Shown here: one piece after another, positions 13,701 to 27,574 of the stretch
Numbering within the stretch: the first letter of the stretch is position 1
Layout: each line of letters opens with the position of its first letter
From: Mycoplasmopsis columbinasalis
GTDB taxonomy: Bacteria; Bacillota_I; Bacilli_A; Mycoplasmatales; Metamycoplasmataceae
DNA length: 64,000 nucleotides
Assembly: GCF_900660705.1 (NCBI RefSeq)
Contig: NZ_LR215043.1
Coordinates: 1 to 64,000 of the forward strand
Reading direction: 5' to 3'
The notes under the pieces: generated by a model
The model's database searches: none
Told to the model about the DNA's origin: nothing
The model's input: the letters and a program-made list of their open reading frames with translations, nothing else
Program-made: the position numbers and the translations under genes

Positions 13701-16700
13701 GTCAGCAGTTGAGGCAAAGGCACTTTGAATAAGTTCATCTAAAATTTCACGAAATGCTTGCGAACTAAAGACAAGCGAACTAAGTTCTTTGATGAATGGA
13801 AGATCAATTTGTGTTGCTAATAGTGGTACTGATTTTTTAATTGTAGCAAGTACTAATTGGGCAATCGTGTCATCATTCAAGGCGATTTGGACTAATTTAT
13901 TAGCTGACTCAAACAGAGCATCGTTATGTGACATACCTTGCAAAATAAGTTTAATTAATTCATTAAAGTCTTTAGTTTGACTAATTTGTTCAGGCGTGAG
14001 TGCAAAAATCTGGTCAACAACCACAAAGGTAAGGTCAAGAAATTCATTGGTAGTAAGCAATTTGCGAAGCGAATTTTGTAAAGGCGCCGTGTTTTCTACG
14101 TCTAAATTAAAAGTTCGAATAGCAACTTCACTTAATTTGCCAGCAAGTATTTTTGCTACTGGTGAAGTTGCACTAGTAAGTAAATTAACTAAAAATTGCT
14201 TGTATTCTGGGGCGAATTCACGTAAAGTTTCTGCGCTTAAAAGTTGTTGGGCAATTGTAAAAATTTGACGACTAAGTTTTTCGTCACTAAATAGTTTTTG
14301 GGCAATTGTAGTTAATAAGGTGATGATGTTTAATTGTGCTGCGTCAGGATTTTGAGCTAATTCTGCAATTAAATCTTGAATAAAGGTTGTACTAAAGTCA
14401 AATTCATTATTAAAAATAAGCACTTGGTCATAAAAAGCAGCAAAAAACTTGTGAAGTCGATCAGCTTCTAAATTTTGACTTAGTGATTGTGGGAATAAGT
14501 CAGTCACAATGTTCACAACGGCGGTTTTGACTGTTGGCTTGTGTAAAAAAATTTGCACAAGCGAAGCAAGGTAACTACTGATAAAAGTGTTATTGTCGGC
14601 GTTTTTAAATCAATTTCGCAATAACGAAACGTAGTTTAAGTTCTCCTCATCGTTGTCATTAAGAGCATTTTGAACAAAATTACTTACTAAATTGTGTGTT
14701 TCTGGTGAATTTAGCAAGTCAGCTAACAATGTTTTGACGGTTTCAAAACTAATAAACTTAGTAATTCGATTGTCATTGAGAGCTTGGGTAAGCAGGTTTT
14801 GGATGGTTGGTTGTTTAAGCACTCATTGTGCTAACTCATTAAGTTTTGTAAAGAATGCAGGATTTTTTTCAATGTTAGTGAAAATAACTTTAATTAGTTG
14901 GCTAAAGGAAGTAACGTTAAGGTAAGCAGCAGCATCTTGCGCAAACACCTGCGCTAAAATGCTTTCGACTAAATCAGCAAAAACAGGTGCTTTGGTAAAT
15001 TGTGCTAAAACGTTCTTAACTTCTGTTTGTACCTGCGCAGATAAGTTAAGTTGTGAACTAAGTAAATTGCCAATAGCAGTTACTAACTTTTGATTGAGGT
15101 AAAATTTTTCACTATTAATAAGTTGCAAGAAGAAAGTTTTTAATTCACTTTGGTACAAACTAACATTTTCGTTGCTCAAAAGTACTTTGATAAATGTGAG
15201 AATGCTTTGTTTAATGTTAGTTGGCGTAAAAATGCTTTGAACTTGCACAAAAGCATTTTCCAGAATTTTTGTGAAGTTAAAGTTAAATTCTCTGGTTTGC
15301 CCAAGACTCTTGAAGAAAGAACTAAAGAAAGTTTCAACAAGATTTAAATTTTTCGAAACCTTGCTAAAACCAGCAATGCCATAGTTTAATAGTTGTGTAA
15401 ACTTAACTTCATCTAAATCAAATTTAAAGTTTTGCAGTACCAATTTAGCAGCAACACGAGCAAACACAGGTTTAAGTTCATCGTCTTTTAAGAAGTCAGT
15501 AATAATTGTGCTAAGACTGCTAGTAAGTTTAGCCTGAATTTTTTGGTTACTAAAGAAACTCACGAATAAATCACGGTAAGTTGTTACATTCTCAGCAAAA
15601 AGTTGTGGTTGACCAAAAATCAAATCAACAAACTCGACAATGGCGTCTTTGAAAGTTGGATGTGTTAATAGTTTTGTAGCTACCGTAGCAAAATCATTTT
15701 TTGTGATAAATTTGCCTAAATTATAAGTATTTAATAACTCAGTGAAAAGGTTAACGCTTTGACGTAACCATTTTTCTGAACCAAGAAAGTTAGTAAGCAT
15801 CACATCTAAGATGTGTTTAAATTCAGCGCGTGTTGATTCATTGCTTAAAAATGGAATTTGTAATAAGTTTTTTATTAAACTCACATTTCTTGTTTCGTCA
15901 AGTACTGCGTTTTTAAAAGCGGTAATAAGATTCTGGAATTTTTGGTCAGCTTTATCAACTGTGCCATCTTGATTTCAGTCAGTAGCAAAAAACGCAGTTT
16001 CAGCATCACGTAAAATTGTGGTGAAAAAGTTTTGTTCACGTGCTCAAGTTTTGAATTCACGGAAGTGCGCTAAGTTATTCTTAGTTAAAAAGTCGTAAAG
16101 TAAACCATCTGGGTCAAGTTCTCTAAAGAAATTGTTTTGTAAACCAAGGAGAATTGATTCATCTAGAATAATGTTAAGGAAACGATCTTCGTTGATAACA
16201 CGCGTGTAGTAATTATCACGACTAACTTCGTTAAGATGAGCTTTGATTAAGTCATCGTTGGTAAATAAAAATTGAGTTTTGTCAGTGCCAAACACACGGT
16301 CATAAAGTTCATTGTCAGCTTGTTCAAAATCAAGCTGCCTCACATAAAAAGTTGTGTCAGTAAGGTAATTTGCACTAAAGTTTCACTGGTGCTCATTTAA
16401 AGCTTGTGTTGAAGCTTCTTTACGGGTTAGTTTAACAAAAATGTCCATTGCCATTTTTTTGTAACCGTAAAATGATGGGTGAATATCAAAAAGCATTGGT
16501 GTGAGTTGGTCAAGGTGTTCTTTTCAATATGTTTCATCGTAAACATTTAAAAAGTTAACGCCATTATCTTTGGCAACAGCAGCTATGTTAGTATTTAAAA
16601 GTGAAATTAATACACTGCTTACTTCAAATGGTAAATTGATCTTGTTGGCAAGAAACGAATTCATCATTTGACTTAATTGCGCTAGTGGTAGTGGGTATGA

Positions 16701-17576
16701 AATAAAGTTGATGTTGGCAGTTGGGTTAATGGTTTTTAAATTGTTAATGAACTCAATTTGATTAGCTTTGATGGAATTAATTGCATCTTGGAAAAATTGG
16801 CTAACGATACCAACAAGTTGTGAAATGTTAAGTGAATTGTTTAAAATTTGACCAAAAAGTTGACTAAGTGGTAAATCACTTAGTTTTGAAATTAAATAAT
16901 CTATAACATCATTAGCACCAAGCGTAATTGTAATTAAATTAGCACTTTGCAATTTAGCTAGCAAGTTTACTCTCAAAGCATTTAGATCTGTAGTTTGAAA
17001 GTGTGTTTGTAATTCTGCAAGTTGTTTTGGAGTCAGTGAACCAAAATCGTTTTTTAAGATTGTGTTTCACTCAAGTAATCTCGAACTACTTCTACTTAAG
17101 TTTTCAAAACTTGCTAAAGCTTCTGGTGCAGCTGTTTGAATAAATTTAGCTAAAAAAGCAGGAAATGAAAGTCCGCTAACTTTACCATCACGCAATTCAC
17201 CTTGGTAATCTTGTGGAAGTAGAGCAGTAAAACCAGCTGAAATTGAATCACCTAGCGCTATATATCTTACTTGCTTCTCAGTACCAAGTAAATGAACACT
17301 GCTAGTTTGTGGTTGGTCACTTTTATCTGCGTCTGCTTTTGATGCAAGATCTTCGCTTGGTTTGCTATCAAGTTGTTCGCTAGAAAAAATATCCTTGTCA
17401 AGTGTAGAATCAAGGTCATTTGTAGTTGTGGTTTCAGCTTTAGGTTCAACAGGTTCATTCACCGTAGTAACTTCAGTTGTTTTCGTTTTAATTTGCGTTA
17501 ACAACGTTGTAGTACCAACAACTCCTGAAGAACCTAAAATCGAAATGATAAGTAATTTTTTAAGTCCAATTTTCAT
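7731..17576 (-). CDS. Giant SGNH/GDSL hydrolase with helical modules (truncated by internal TAA)
   Basis: From ATG 17576 the frame is open for 3,281 residues to TAA 7731-7733. Residues 1-28 form a Sec-type signal or anchor (Lys-rich start, hydrophobic core, no lipobox Cys). Residues ~30-100 are an acidic Thr/Ser/Lys-rich linker. An SGNH hydrolase domain follows: block I GDSISAG at 109-115 (Ser111 nucleophile), block III GAND at 220-223, block V DIHP near 364-367. These are the residues needed for ester hydrolysis of lipid or acylated glycan; the substrate is unknown. Near 533 lies an EF-hand-like loop (DWNQDGTVDKAD). The remainder is alpha-helical modules of ~315 residues rich in Leu, Phe, Asn and Gln. 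In the paralogue the matching gene goes on to a C-terminal domain; here the coding continues after the TAA with no other change. Likely extracellular. The ribosome-binding site before 17576 is weak. Confidence 0.85.
8400..15890 (-). repeat. Tandem ~315-residue helical modules (protein-level repeat)
   Basis: A diverged protein repeat visible from recurring landmarks. An 'SP' turn (TSPVAK, TSPVVAQ, SSPFQQ) lies near 14162, 12272 and 10362, spaced about 1,900 bases. Degenerate equivalents fall halfway at ~15110, 13215 and 11300, so the unit is about 950 bases. Each unit also carries a 'FVQNAF'-type segment (QSAFAS, VQNAFV, VQNALN) just before a Trp that is usually TGA. The DNA is not repetitive at the nucleotide level, so the modules are old. 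The paralogue has the same spacing (60280, 59338, 58383). Confidence 0.6.
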
Positions 17577-17916
17577 AACAATACCATCTTGTGCATTTGT
17601 GTATTAATTAGTACTAATATATTAAATATTTATATATTAATATAAACGTATAAATTATAACTTTGACAGACGCATATTTGCACAAAATAAAAAACTTGAA
17701 TTTTTGCAGAAAGTCCTATGTTATAGATATATTTACAAAATAACAATTATTTTTAGCTGTTTATTTTGACTTTTTCGCTTAGAAACTAAAGAACAAAAGT
17801 AAAAAAGTTTCAAGATAAAGTTTCAAAGTTAGTTTTTAATAGATTTTAAATTTAACCCTATAACATAGACTTAGTCATCAATTTATGGTTTTATTTACCA
17901 TCTTTGATTTTAAGCA
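17577..17916. other. AT-rich upstream region of the giant gene
   Basis: No gene seen. On the minus strand a TATAAT lies at 17659-17654, 78 bases upstream of the ATG at 17576; I see no -35 box at a normal distance. The 11-mer CTATAACATAG occurs twice here, minus-strand at 17716-17726 and plus-strand at 17858-17868. The same 11-mer is found upstream of the paralogous giant gene at 62926-62936. Confidence 0.5.
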
Positions 17917-17946
17917 AAATAAAAAAACTACTCAGCTGAGTAGTTT
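17917..17946 (-). terminator. Terminator of the rpsF-ssb-rpsR operon
   Basis: Perfect 22-base palindrome with arms AAACTACTCAG / CTGAGTAGTTT, followed on the minus strand by TTTTTTTATTTT. It lies 14 bases after the rpsR stop. Confidence 0.85.
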
Positions 17947-17959
17947 GAAAATTAAGCTG

Positions 17960-18316
17960 TTATTTTGCAGTGTTGTCAGCAGAATTTTGTGCTGCACTAG
18001 CAGCAGCTGGTTGATTATTGTGTTGTGAATTTGCGGCTGCATTAGCTGGTGCAATAGCGTTTTTAAGCACACGTACTCTATCTTTGGTGTAAGGCATTAA
18101 CGCGATGTAACGAGCTCTTTTAATAGCCATTGCGATTTTTCTTTGGTCTTTTGCACAAGCACCTGTTGTAAGTCTTGGTTTAATTTGACCTGTACCGCTA
18201 ACATATTTGTTAAGAAATTCTACATCTTTAAAATCAATGTAATTGTATTTAAGTTCACAGATTTCACATCTACGACGTTTACCAAATGAAGATTTTTTAT
18301 CTTTTCTTTTAATCAT
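17960..18316 (-). CDS. rpsR: 30S ribosomal protein bS18
   Basis: 118 residues. The core (residues 15-80) carries the S18 signatures: CEICE near the N-terminus, 'YIDFKDVEFLNKYVSGTGQI', and 'CAKDQRKIAMAIKRARYIAL'. S18 binds S6 and 16S rRNA on the small-subunit platform. Residues ~88-118 are an Ala/Asn/Gln-rich low-complexity tail not typical of bacterial S18, which usually ends soon after the RARxxALLPY motif. It is the third gene of rpsF-ssb-rpsR, the standard bacterial order, and follows ssb after 50 bases. A clear AGGAGC ribosome-binding site precedes the ATG. Intact and confidently assigned. Confidence 0.95.
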   Translation of the reverse strand: MIKRKDKKSSFGKRRRCEICELKYNYIDFKDVEFLNKYVSGTGQIKPRLTTGACAKDQRKIAMAIKRARYIALMPYTKDRVRVLKNAIAPANAAANSQHNNQPAAASAAQNSADNTAK

Positions 18317-18366
18317 TTTTGCTCCTAAGTTTTAACAACTAACTAGGTTAGTTTATCAATGAATTC

Positions 18367-19092
18367 TTAAAATTCTTCTTCGTCTGAAAAAAGATCATCG
18401 AAACGATTTTTTCTAGTTTTGTTATTAGTTTCGTCGTCAGTATCTGCATCAATTTTTGGCAAGCTAAAGTTACCGGTTTTTTTAGCGAAATTAGCTAATT
18501 GTGTTTCTGTTTCAAATAAATCATCAACTGCGTCAACGTCATCATCGTTCTTAATTTCAACATTATTATGTGAACTAGTTGGTTGACGAAAGCTAAAATC
18601 AGGTACATTTTGGTATGAATTCACCATTTCAGGCATTTCTGGGTTTTCATCTTGTTGAGCAGTTTGATTATTTCAATTATTGTTACGAAATCTTGGCGTA
18701 TATGAGTTTTGATCACGAAAACTCGCACCTAGTGAGTTACCACCTTGTTGACGTGATCTACGTGCCATCCGCATTTCGCGACTTTCTAACGGATTAATAG
18801 TATCAACTGCAACATCAACTGCACGAACCAAGACATTGTTTTTGTCAGTATATTGCGAAGATTGAATAGTTCCTTCGATACTAATCAAATCACCCTTACC
18901 TAAATAACGACTTACAAATTCTGCTTGAGTTCTTCATGCGATAACTGGCACAAAATCTGTATTTTCGTTTTGAGTGTTGCCTCTGCGAGTAATCGCGATT
19001 GTAAAACGCGCATAAGGAACGCCTGTTGATGTTTGGAAATAACGAACATCATTAGAAATACGACCTACTAAAATAACTCTATTTAAATTCAT
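18367..19092 (-). CDS. ssb: Single-stranded DNA-binding protein
   Basis: 241 residues from ATG 19092, reading TGA as Trp twice. The N-terminal OB fold starts MNLNRVILVGRIS, followed by 'VPYARFTIAITR' and the conserved strand 'DFVPVIAWRTQAEFVSRYLGKGDLISIEG'-type region (about 55-85). The second half is a disordered Gln/Asn/Asp-rich linker ending in the acidic tip DDLFSDEEEF, the kind of tail that docks replication and repair partners. It is longer than the usual ~160-180 residues because of the linker. It lies between rpsF and rpsR, and its product coats ssDNA during replication, recombination and repair. Confidence 0.95.
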
Positions 19093-19179
19093 TTTGATTT
19101 CTTTTCTTAATATTGTTGCTGATAAAACTATCTAACGTAATAACTATTTGATTGAAGAATTTTTTAATTTGTAATTTGC

Positions 19180-19605
19180 TTATTCACTTTTTGGAGTTGC
19201 ATTTTCTGGTTTGGTAAATTGTCTTGGTTTTTTATATTCTCTACGCTCAAATGGAACTCTGTCACCACTTTGTTGTCCATCACGTTTCACAAAGTGTTTC
19301 TTAAATACTTTTCTTTCTTTGCCATAACCTTTTTCAGTATCAAGGTTAACTACAAGATGTTTTCAAATTTCTTTCACTATGTTTGCACGACGCACAAATT
19401 CAGCGATTAAATGACTTGGTGATTTAACAAGGAAGTTTAAAAATTGTGCCTTGTGTGAACTATGAATTGGGTATGCTAAATCTGTGATTTGCATTTTTTC
19501 AGCTTTTGATACTTGAGCTTGTCCGAAGACATCATTTACTAAGTTGAAACCAACTTTGTCTTCAGCTTTAGGATCAAGGATCAAAATAATTTCATATTTT
19601 GACAT
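19180..19605 (-). CDS. rpsF: 30S ribosomal protein bS6
   Basis: 141 residues from ATG 19605, with a strong AGAAGGAG site just upstream. The start SKYEIILILDPKAED and 'ITDLAYPIHSSHKAQFLNFLV' are typical of S6, whose ferredoxin-like fold pairs with S18. One TGA Trp (19363-19365) sits in the last beta strand. The C-terminus is a basic extension (KERKVFKKHFVKRDGQQ) beyond the usual ~95-100 residues. First gene of the rpsF-ssb-rpsR operon, with its own promoter directly after the preceding terminator. Confidence 0.93.
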
Positions 19606-19671
19606 TTATCTCCTTCTGGACTTTTGAGCTATGAAATAGCTAAGGAGTACTACATTGAATACTCGTGCGTT

Positions 19672-19711
19672 ATTATAAAATAAAACGATTTCTTTTGAGT
19701 AAAATCGTTTT
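19672..19711 (-). terminator. Terminator of the restriction gene, merged with rpsF promoter
   Basis: Stem AAAACGATTT / AAATCGTTTT (10 bp, loop of 10) followed by TTTTATTTTATAAT on the minus strand. The T tract runs straight into a TATAAT (19677-19672) that could be the -10 box for rpsF, 67 bases upstream of its ATG. Confidence 0.7.
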
Positions 19712-19808
19712 GAAAAAGTGAAATAAAAACTGTAAAAATTGTTTTAAAAGTGTTCAGTTTTGTACTTTTTTCTTAAAATTAGCTGAAATTAGAACTCACA
19801 GTCACACA

Positions 19809-22091
19809 TTAGATTTTCAGGTTTTTTATGTAGTCAGACATATATTTTGTGTCTATTTCACCGGTCGGTTTAACTGGCAAAAGAATATCAATTTCAGAGC
19901 TTAATTCACTGATAGTGCGACCGTGGTTGATGTTTTTGTAAAGCCTTTCACTAATTCGAGTTGCTAAGTAAAATTTCGCAAAGTCATCAAATAATGGCTG
20001 TAATTCTGGTTTTAAATCAGCTATCAAAACAAAACTAGTTGCCGCAAAATCAAAGTCGCAGTAGTAAGTTTTGCCACCACCACCATCGCCACCGGTGATA
20101 ATTGCGAATTTGTTGGCATAAGTTTTTGTATATTCACTAACTAAACCACCAACACCATTGTTGTCTTTTTTAGCTATTAAAAGTGGAACACCACTAATGT
20201 ATTTATTTTCGAGTTTGCGATCAATACTGTGCTTTTCTCGACCTTTTTCGATTTTGTATAGCAAATCAGTAATTTTAAAGCGTTGAAAAGCTCTTTCTGG
20301 TAAATTTTCTATTTTTGTTTTCGAATAATTTTTAAATAAATAATGATTAGTTAGTGGATCATTAGTGTAGCCGCAGAGCATTTTGGCACTTAAATTTTCG
20401 CGAATTGTTTTTACAAAAGTACTTTGTGCTACTTCATAGGGTCGATGCGAATTGAAACTTTCGAATAGTAACTCATCTTGATAGTTAATAACTTTTGTTA
20501 AAGCTCTTAGTTCGTTATAGTTGTGTTTTTTGTAAGCATTCAAGACTTCGTTTTTAATTGCGTGTCACTGATCTGTCATTTCACGATACTGACCACTATA
20601 GACAAACCCATCGTCACTCATATTGATAAAAAGTGTATTTTTATACTTCGGATTGGTTTGTTTTTCAATGTTTTTGTAAAACACAGCAATCACAGTAGCT
20701 ACACCAGCATTAGGTAAAAATAAATCATTTGGCAGTGAAATTACACTAACTAATTCGTTAGTTTGGAATATTTCTTTGAGTAAATCAACATTTTGTTTTT
20801 CTGTGCCTTTGAGCACACTTTTAGGCAAAATGGTCGCTAAAAACCCATTATTTTGCATATGGTCGAGTGCCAATTTCACAAAACTTAATTCCTTAATTTT
20901 GATACTAAAAGGCGGATTCATTAACACACGATCATATAAATTGGTTAATTTCTTAATTTCAGCAAAACAGTCATTAGTTCAAATATTAGTGCAGCCATCA
21001 CCGTGTAAAAGCATATTGATTCCGGCTAAAGTGGCGTTAAAATCATTGATTTCAATACCAATAATATGATTTTTCTTGATTTCTTGCGCCAGTAAATGTT
21101 TTTGTTCAACGTCTAAAGTGTTGTCAGCAGCAACTTTTCTTAACATTAAATTCATTGCGTTAGTTAAAAAAGTTCCAGATCCACAAGTTGGATCTAGAAT
21201 GACATTTTCAGGACTAACATCAATAAGTTCGAACATTAACTGTGCAATGTGGTCAGGAGTGAACACTTCGCCTTTTTCATTTGAATTAGCACTATTTCAT
21301 TTCCGAAACACACGCAAAAAATTGTTCATAATGTCGTTACCATCATAATCGCTCTCAGAAATATTAATAAAGTTATAAATACTTGTAATCACGTTGACTA
21401 TGTGGACTAAATCAGCAGTTTTTGCGTTGTTTAAAGTACTTTCGTCTAAACAACGAAGCAAATAATCACGTTTTCTTTGTTTTGATCCTATGTCCGTAAT
21501 AACGTATTGCAGTCCTTTTTTCAGCGAGAAAATAATACTTTTCGTAGTTGCAGTATTGATGATTAATTCGCCGGCTGTTTTGCCTTCGAGTAAAAATTCA
21601 CGAGCATACATTAAATTCAAGAAGACAGCACCAATGAAGGGAACATTGAGTTGTTTATCGATGTTAGCATCACGGAATAAGTTAGCCAACTTGTGTGCTT
21701 GTTCGTTGATAATTTTAAAGTTATTAATTTTTTGTGGGAAATATTTTTGTTTGTAATAGAACTTATCGTGTACGGTGGTTTCATCTAATTGCAAAACACC
21801 ATTGACATAAACTTTCAGTGTCGCGCCATTATACATAAAACCAATGAAATTTTCATTTTGCTCAAGTTGCATGTAATCAAACAATTGCCCAGTAAAAGGG
21901 GCGTTTTCAGCTTTAGCATCCAAAATGAAGGTGATGCCATCGTAGTAATAATAACCGTCAGGTTTAGTGGCTTGGTGCACTTTGGCATCACGCTTGTGGT
22001 AAAGATGGAGTGTGCCGTCAGTTTGGTTACGTAAACCAAGTGCATTAGTAAATTCACTCACAATTTCAAATTCACTTTTAAGGTAAGCCAT
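19809..22091 (-). CDS. Type IIG (BcgI-like) restriction endonuclease/adenine methyltransferase
   Basis: 760 residues in one frame with TGA as Trp; ATG 22091 is preceded by GGAAAGGAG. Three parts are visible. First, an N-terminal PD-(D/E)xK nuclease: PD at 44-45, then D58-A-K60 in 'ITFILDAK'. Second, an N6-adenine methyltransferase: SAM motif DPTCGSGTF at ~300 and catalytic NPPF at ~392. Third, a C-terminal target-recognition region (about 540-760) with 'ISGVPLL' and a Gly-rich '[13 protein letters not shown]'. Restriction, modification and specificity in one chain is the type IIG layout, and the start resembles the BcgI A subunit. Alternative: an orphan type I-like HsdM; the N-terminal nuclease motif argues against it. 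No separate specificity or antirestriction gene is adjacent. It is inserted between the rRNA operon and rpsF. Confidence 0.82.
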
Positions 22092-22347
22092 TTTGCTCCT
22101 TTCCTAACGGTTACTAAGCATAATTTTAACGCAAATTTCAAAGCAACATTACAACCAACTGCTGTGTGCAAACACTCCTGTGTTGTAGCAGAATTTGCCA
22201 AAGCAACTATGCATAATTATAAGCAAGAATTGCACCTTTTTTAAGCAAAATGAGACACTTTTGACACCTAATTTGACACTAAAATTAGTGTTCACAACCA
22301 ACAACTAAACTAAAAATTAATTGCCGCCTCAAATCCGCTTACAACAT
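22092..22347. other. Intergenic region upstream of the restriction gene
   Basis: No gene or tRNA seen, and no 5S rRNA. A small inverted repeat (AACAC / GTGTT around 22169-22183, extended by CTGCT / AGCAG) lies ~70-100 bases upstream of the restriction gene start. It could be part of its promoter or operator; function unknown. Confidence 0.35.
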
Positions 22348-22369
22348 AAAAAAAAGCACCTGTTGGTGC
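22348..22369 (-). terminator. Terminator of the rRNA operon
   Basis: Stem GCACC / GGTGC with loop AACA, followed on the minus strand by T8. It lies ~75 bases after the 23S 3' end, so the operon ends without a 5S gene. Confidence 0.8.
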
Positions 22370-22377
22370 GCGTTGAT

Positions 22378-22405
22378 GTTCTCTGAAAACTGAACAGTAA
22401 GTTAC
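22378..22405 (-). other. 3' half of the 23S processing stem
   Basis: The transcript of this stretch is complementary to that of 25461-25485 (about 22 of 24 positions plus G-U pairs). The two halves bracket 23S rRNA and should form the long RNase III stem. Confidence 0.75.
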
Positions 22406-22445
22406 ACAAATGATTCATTAAAATGTCTTAATACATTTCAACAAT

Positions 22446-25326
<2,881 letters not shown>

Positions 25327-25460
25327 TATGTTCCTATTTGGTTGTTGATGTGTATTTTAAGACATTTCAATAAATCATTTTTGTGTTGGTTTTTTACTCG
25401 ATGAATCAAAACAAATTGACATTAATTTGTTAGATGTCGTTGTAAATATTAATTAAAATA

Positions 25461-25485
25461 TCTTACTATTCAGTTTTCAAAGAAC
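25461..25485 (-). promoter_or_regulatory. boxA-like element and 5' half of the 23S processing stem
   Basis: Minus-strand GTTCTTTGAAAACTGAATAG resembles the boxA found in Gram-positive rrn spacers. It is complementary to 22378-22405 across the 23S gene. Confidence 0.7.
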
Positions 25486-25504
25486 AATTTCATTTTGAGA
25501 GAAA

Positions 25505-25526
25505 TGTTCTCTCAAAACTAGATATA
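25505..25526 (-). other. 3' half of the 16S processing stem
   Basis: The transcript of 25505-25526 is complementary to that of 27203-27224 at about 20 of 22 positions, bracketing 16S rRNA. Confidence 0.75.
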
Positions 25527-25665
25527 TTTTGCTTATGACCTGTAAGCCATGACTGTTAAACGTTGATAAATTTATGAAATAATGAAGGTCAAATGTAAGT
25601 TTGGTTAAAAGTGTTAATTGCCGTTAGAATTAACGATTAAGAACAATTAACTAAGTGTACTCCGT

Positions 25666-27182
<1,517 letters not shown>

Positions 27183-27202
27183 AATTGACTGTCATGTTTA
27201 TC

Positions 27203-27224
27203 TATATCTAGTTTTCAAAGAACA
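27203..27224 (-). promoter_or_regulatory. rRNA leader boxA-like element, 5' half of the 16S stem
   Basis: Minus-strand TGTTCTTTGAAAACTAGATA is a boxA-like antitermination site ~21 bases before 16S. It also pairs with 25505-25526. Confidence 0.7.
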
Positions 27225-27536
27225 AATGCTTACTTAAAAAAGTTTGCTTATCAATAATAGCACTAAATAAATTTTTGCAAAACATTTTTTTAAAATTTTT
27301 TTGCAACTTTTTGATAGTAATTATGATTTGTGATTGAGTGCAATTATCGTGAGAGTTATTATAACAAAACAAGTAAAAAGCAAAACAAAAAATTCCTACT
27401 TTTTTCCCACTTAGACAAGCGAATTTACTTTGCAAAAATTAGGCAGGATGACGTAATCAAATTCGAGCATAGTTTCCCTATATATAAATAAAGATAAGGA
27501 CGTCTTTTCTTGCAAAGTAAAAAGCTAATTTGTGCA
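27225..27536 (-). promoter_or_regulatory. rRNA leader and probable rRNA promoter region
   Basis: No gene seen. The best -10 is TATAAT at 27363-27358 (minus), about 175 bases upstream of 16S; upstream TTGTTT and TTGCTT are possible but badly spaced -35 boxes. The rest is AT-rich. Confidence 0.45.
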
Positions 27537-27561
27537 TAAAAAAGAACGCTTGTTGCGTTCT
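27537..27561 (-). terminator. Terminator of the glyS-dnaG-sigA-nif3 operon
   Basis: Stem AGAACGC / GCGTTCT with a 5-base loop and T6 following on the minus strand, 13 bases after the nif3-like stop. Confidence 0.85.
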
Positions 27562-27574
27562 AAAGTTGTTAGTT

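Larger units (their letters stand above)
25327..25665 (-). other. 16S-23S internal transcribed spacer, no tRNA
   Basis: 339 bases, AT-rich, with no tRNA gene. It contains the 3' half of the 16S processing stem (25505-25526) and the 5' half of the 23S stem (25461-25485). The latter includes a boxA-like TGTTCTTTGAAAAC (minus strand). Confidence 0.8.

Noticed and set aside
5086-14925. Plus-strand open frames opposite the giant gene
   Set aside because: They mirror the helical modules of the minus strand, lack ribosome-binding sites and have unlikely composition (Ser/Lys/Asn-rich shadows).
2781-17576. Interpretation as some twenty separate short genes
   Set aside because: All pieces share one frame and are divided only by TGA, which is Trp here; only the TAA at 7731-7733 is a true break.
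22092-22347. A 5S rRNA after 23S
   Set aside because: No 5S-like conserved loops are visible, and a rho-independent terminator already ends the operon at 22348-22369.
25327-25665. Possible tRNA-Ile or tRNA-Ala in the rRNA spacer
   Set aside because: No GTTC/GATTC T-loop or CCA-like acceptor stem; the spacer is AT-rich and explained by processing stems.
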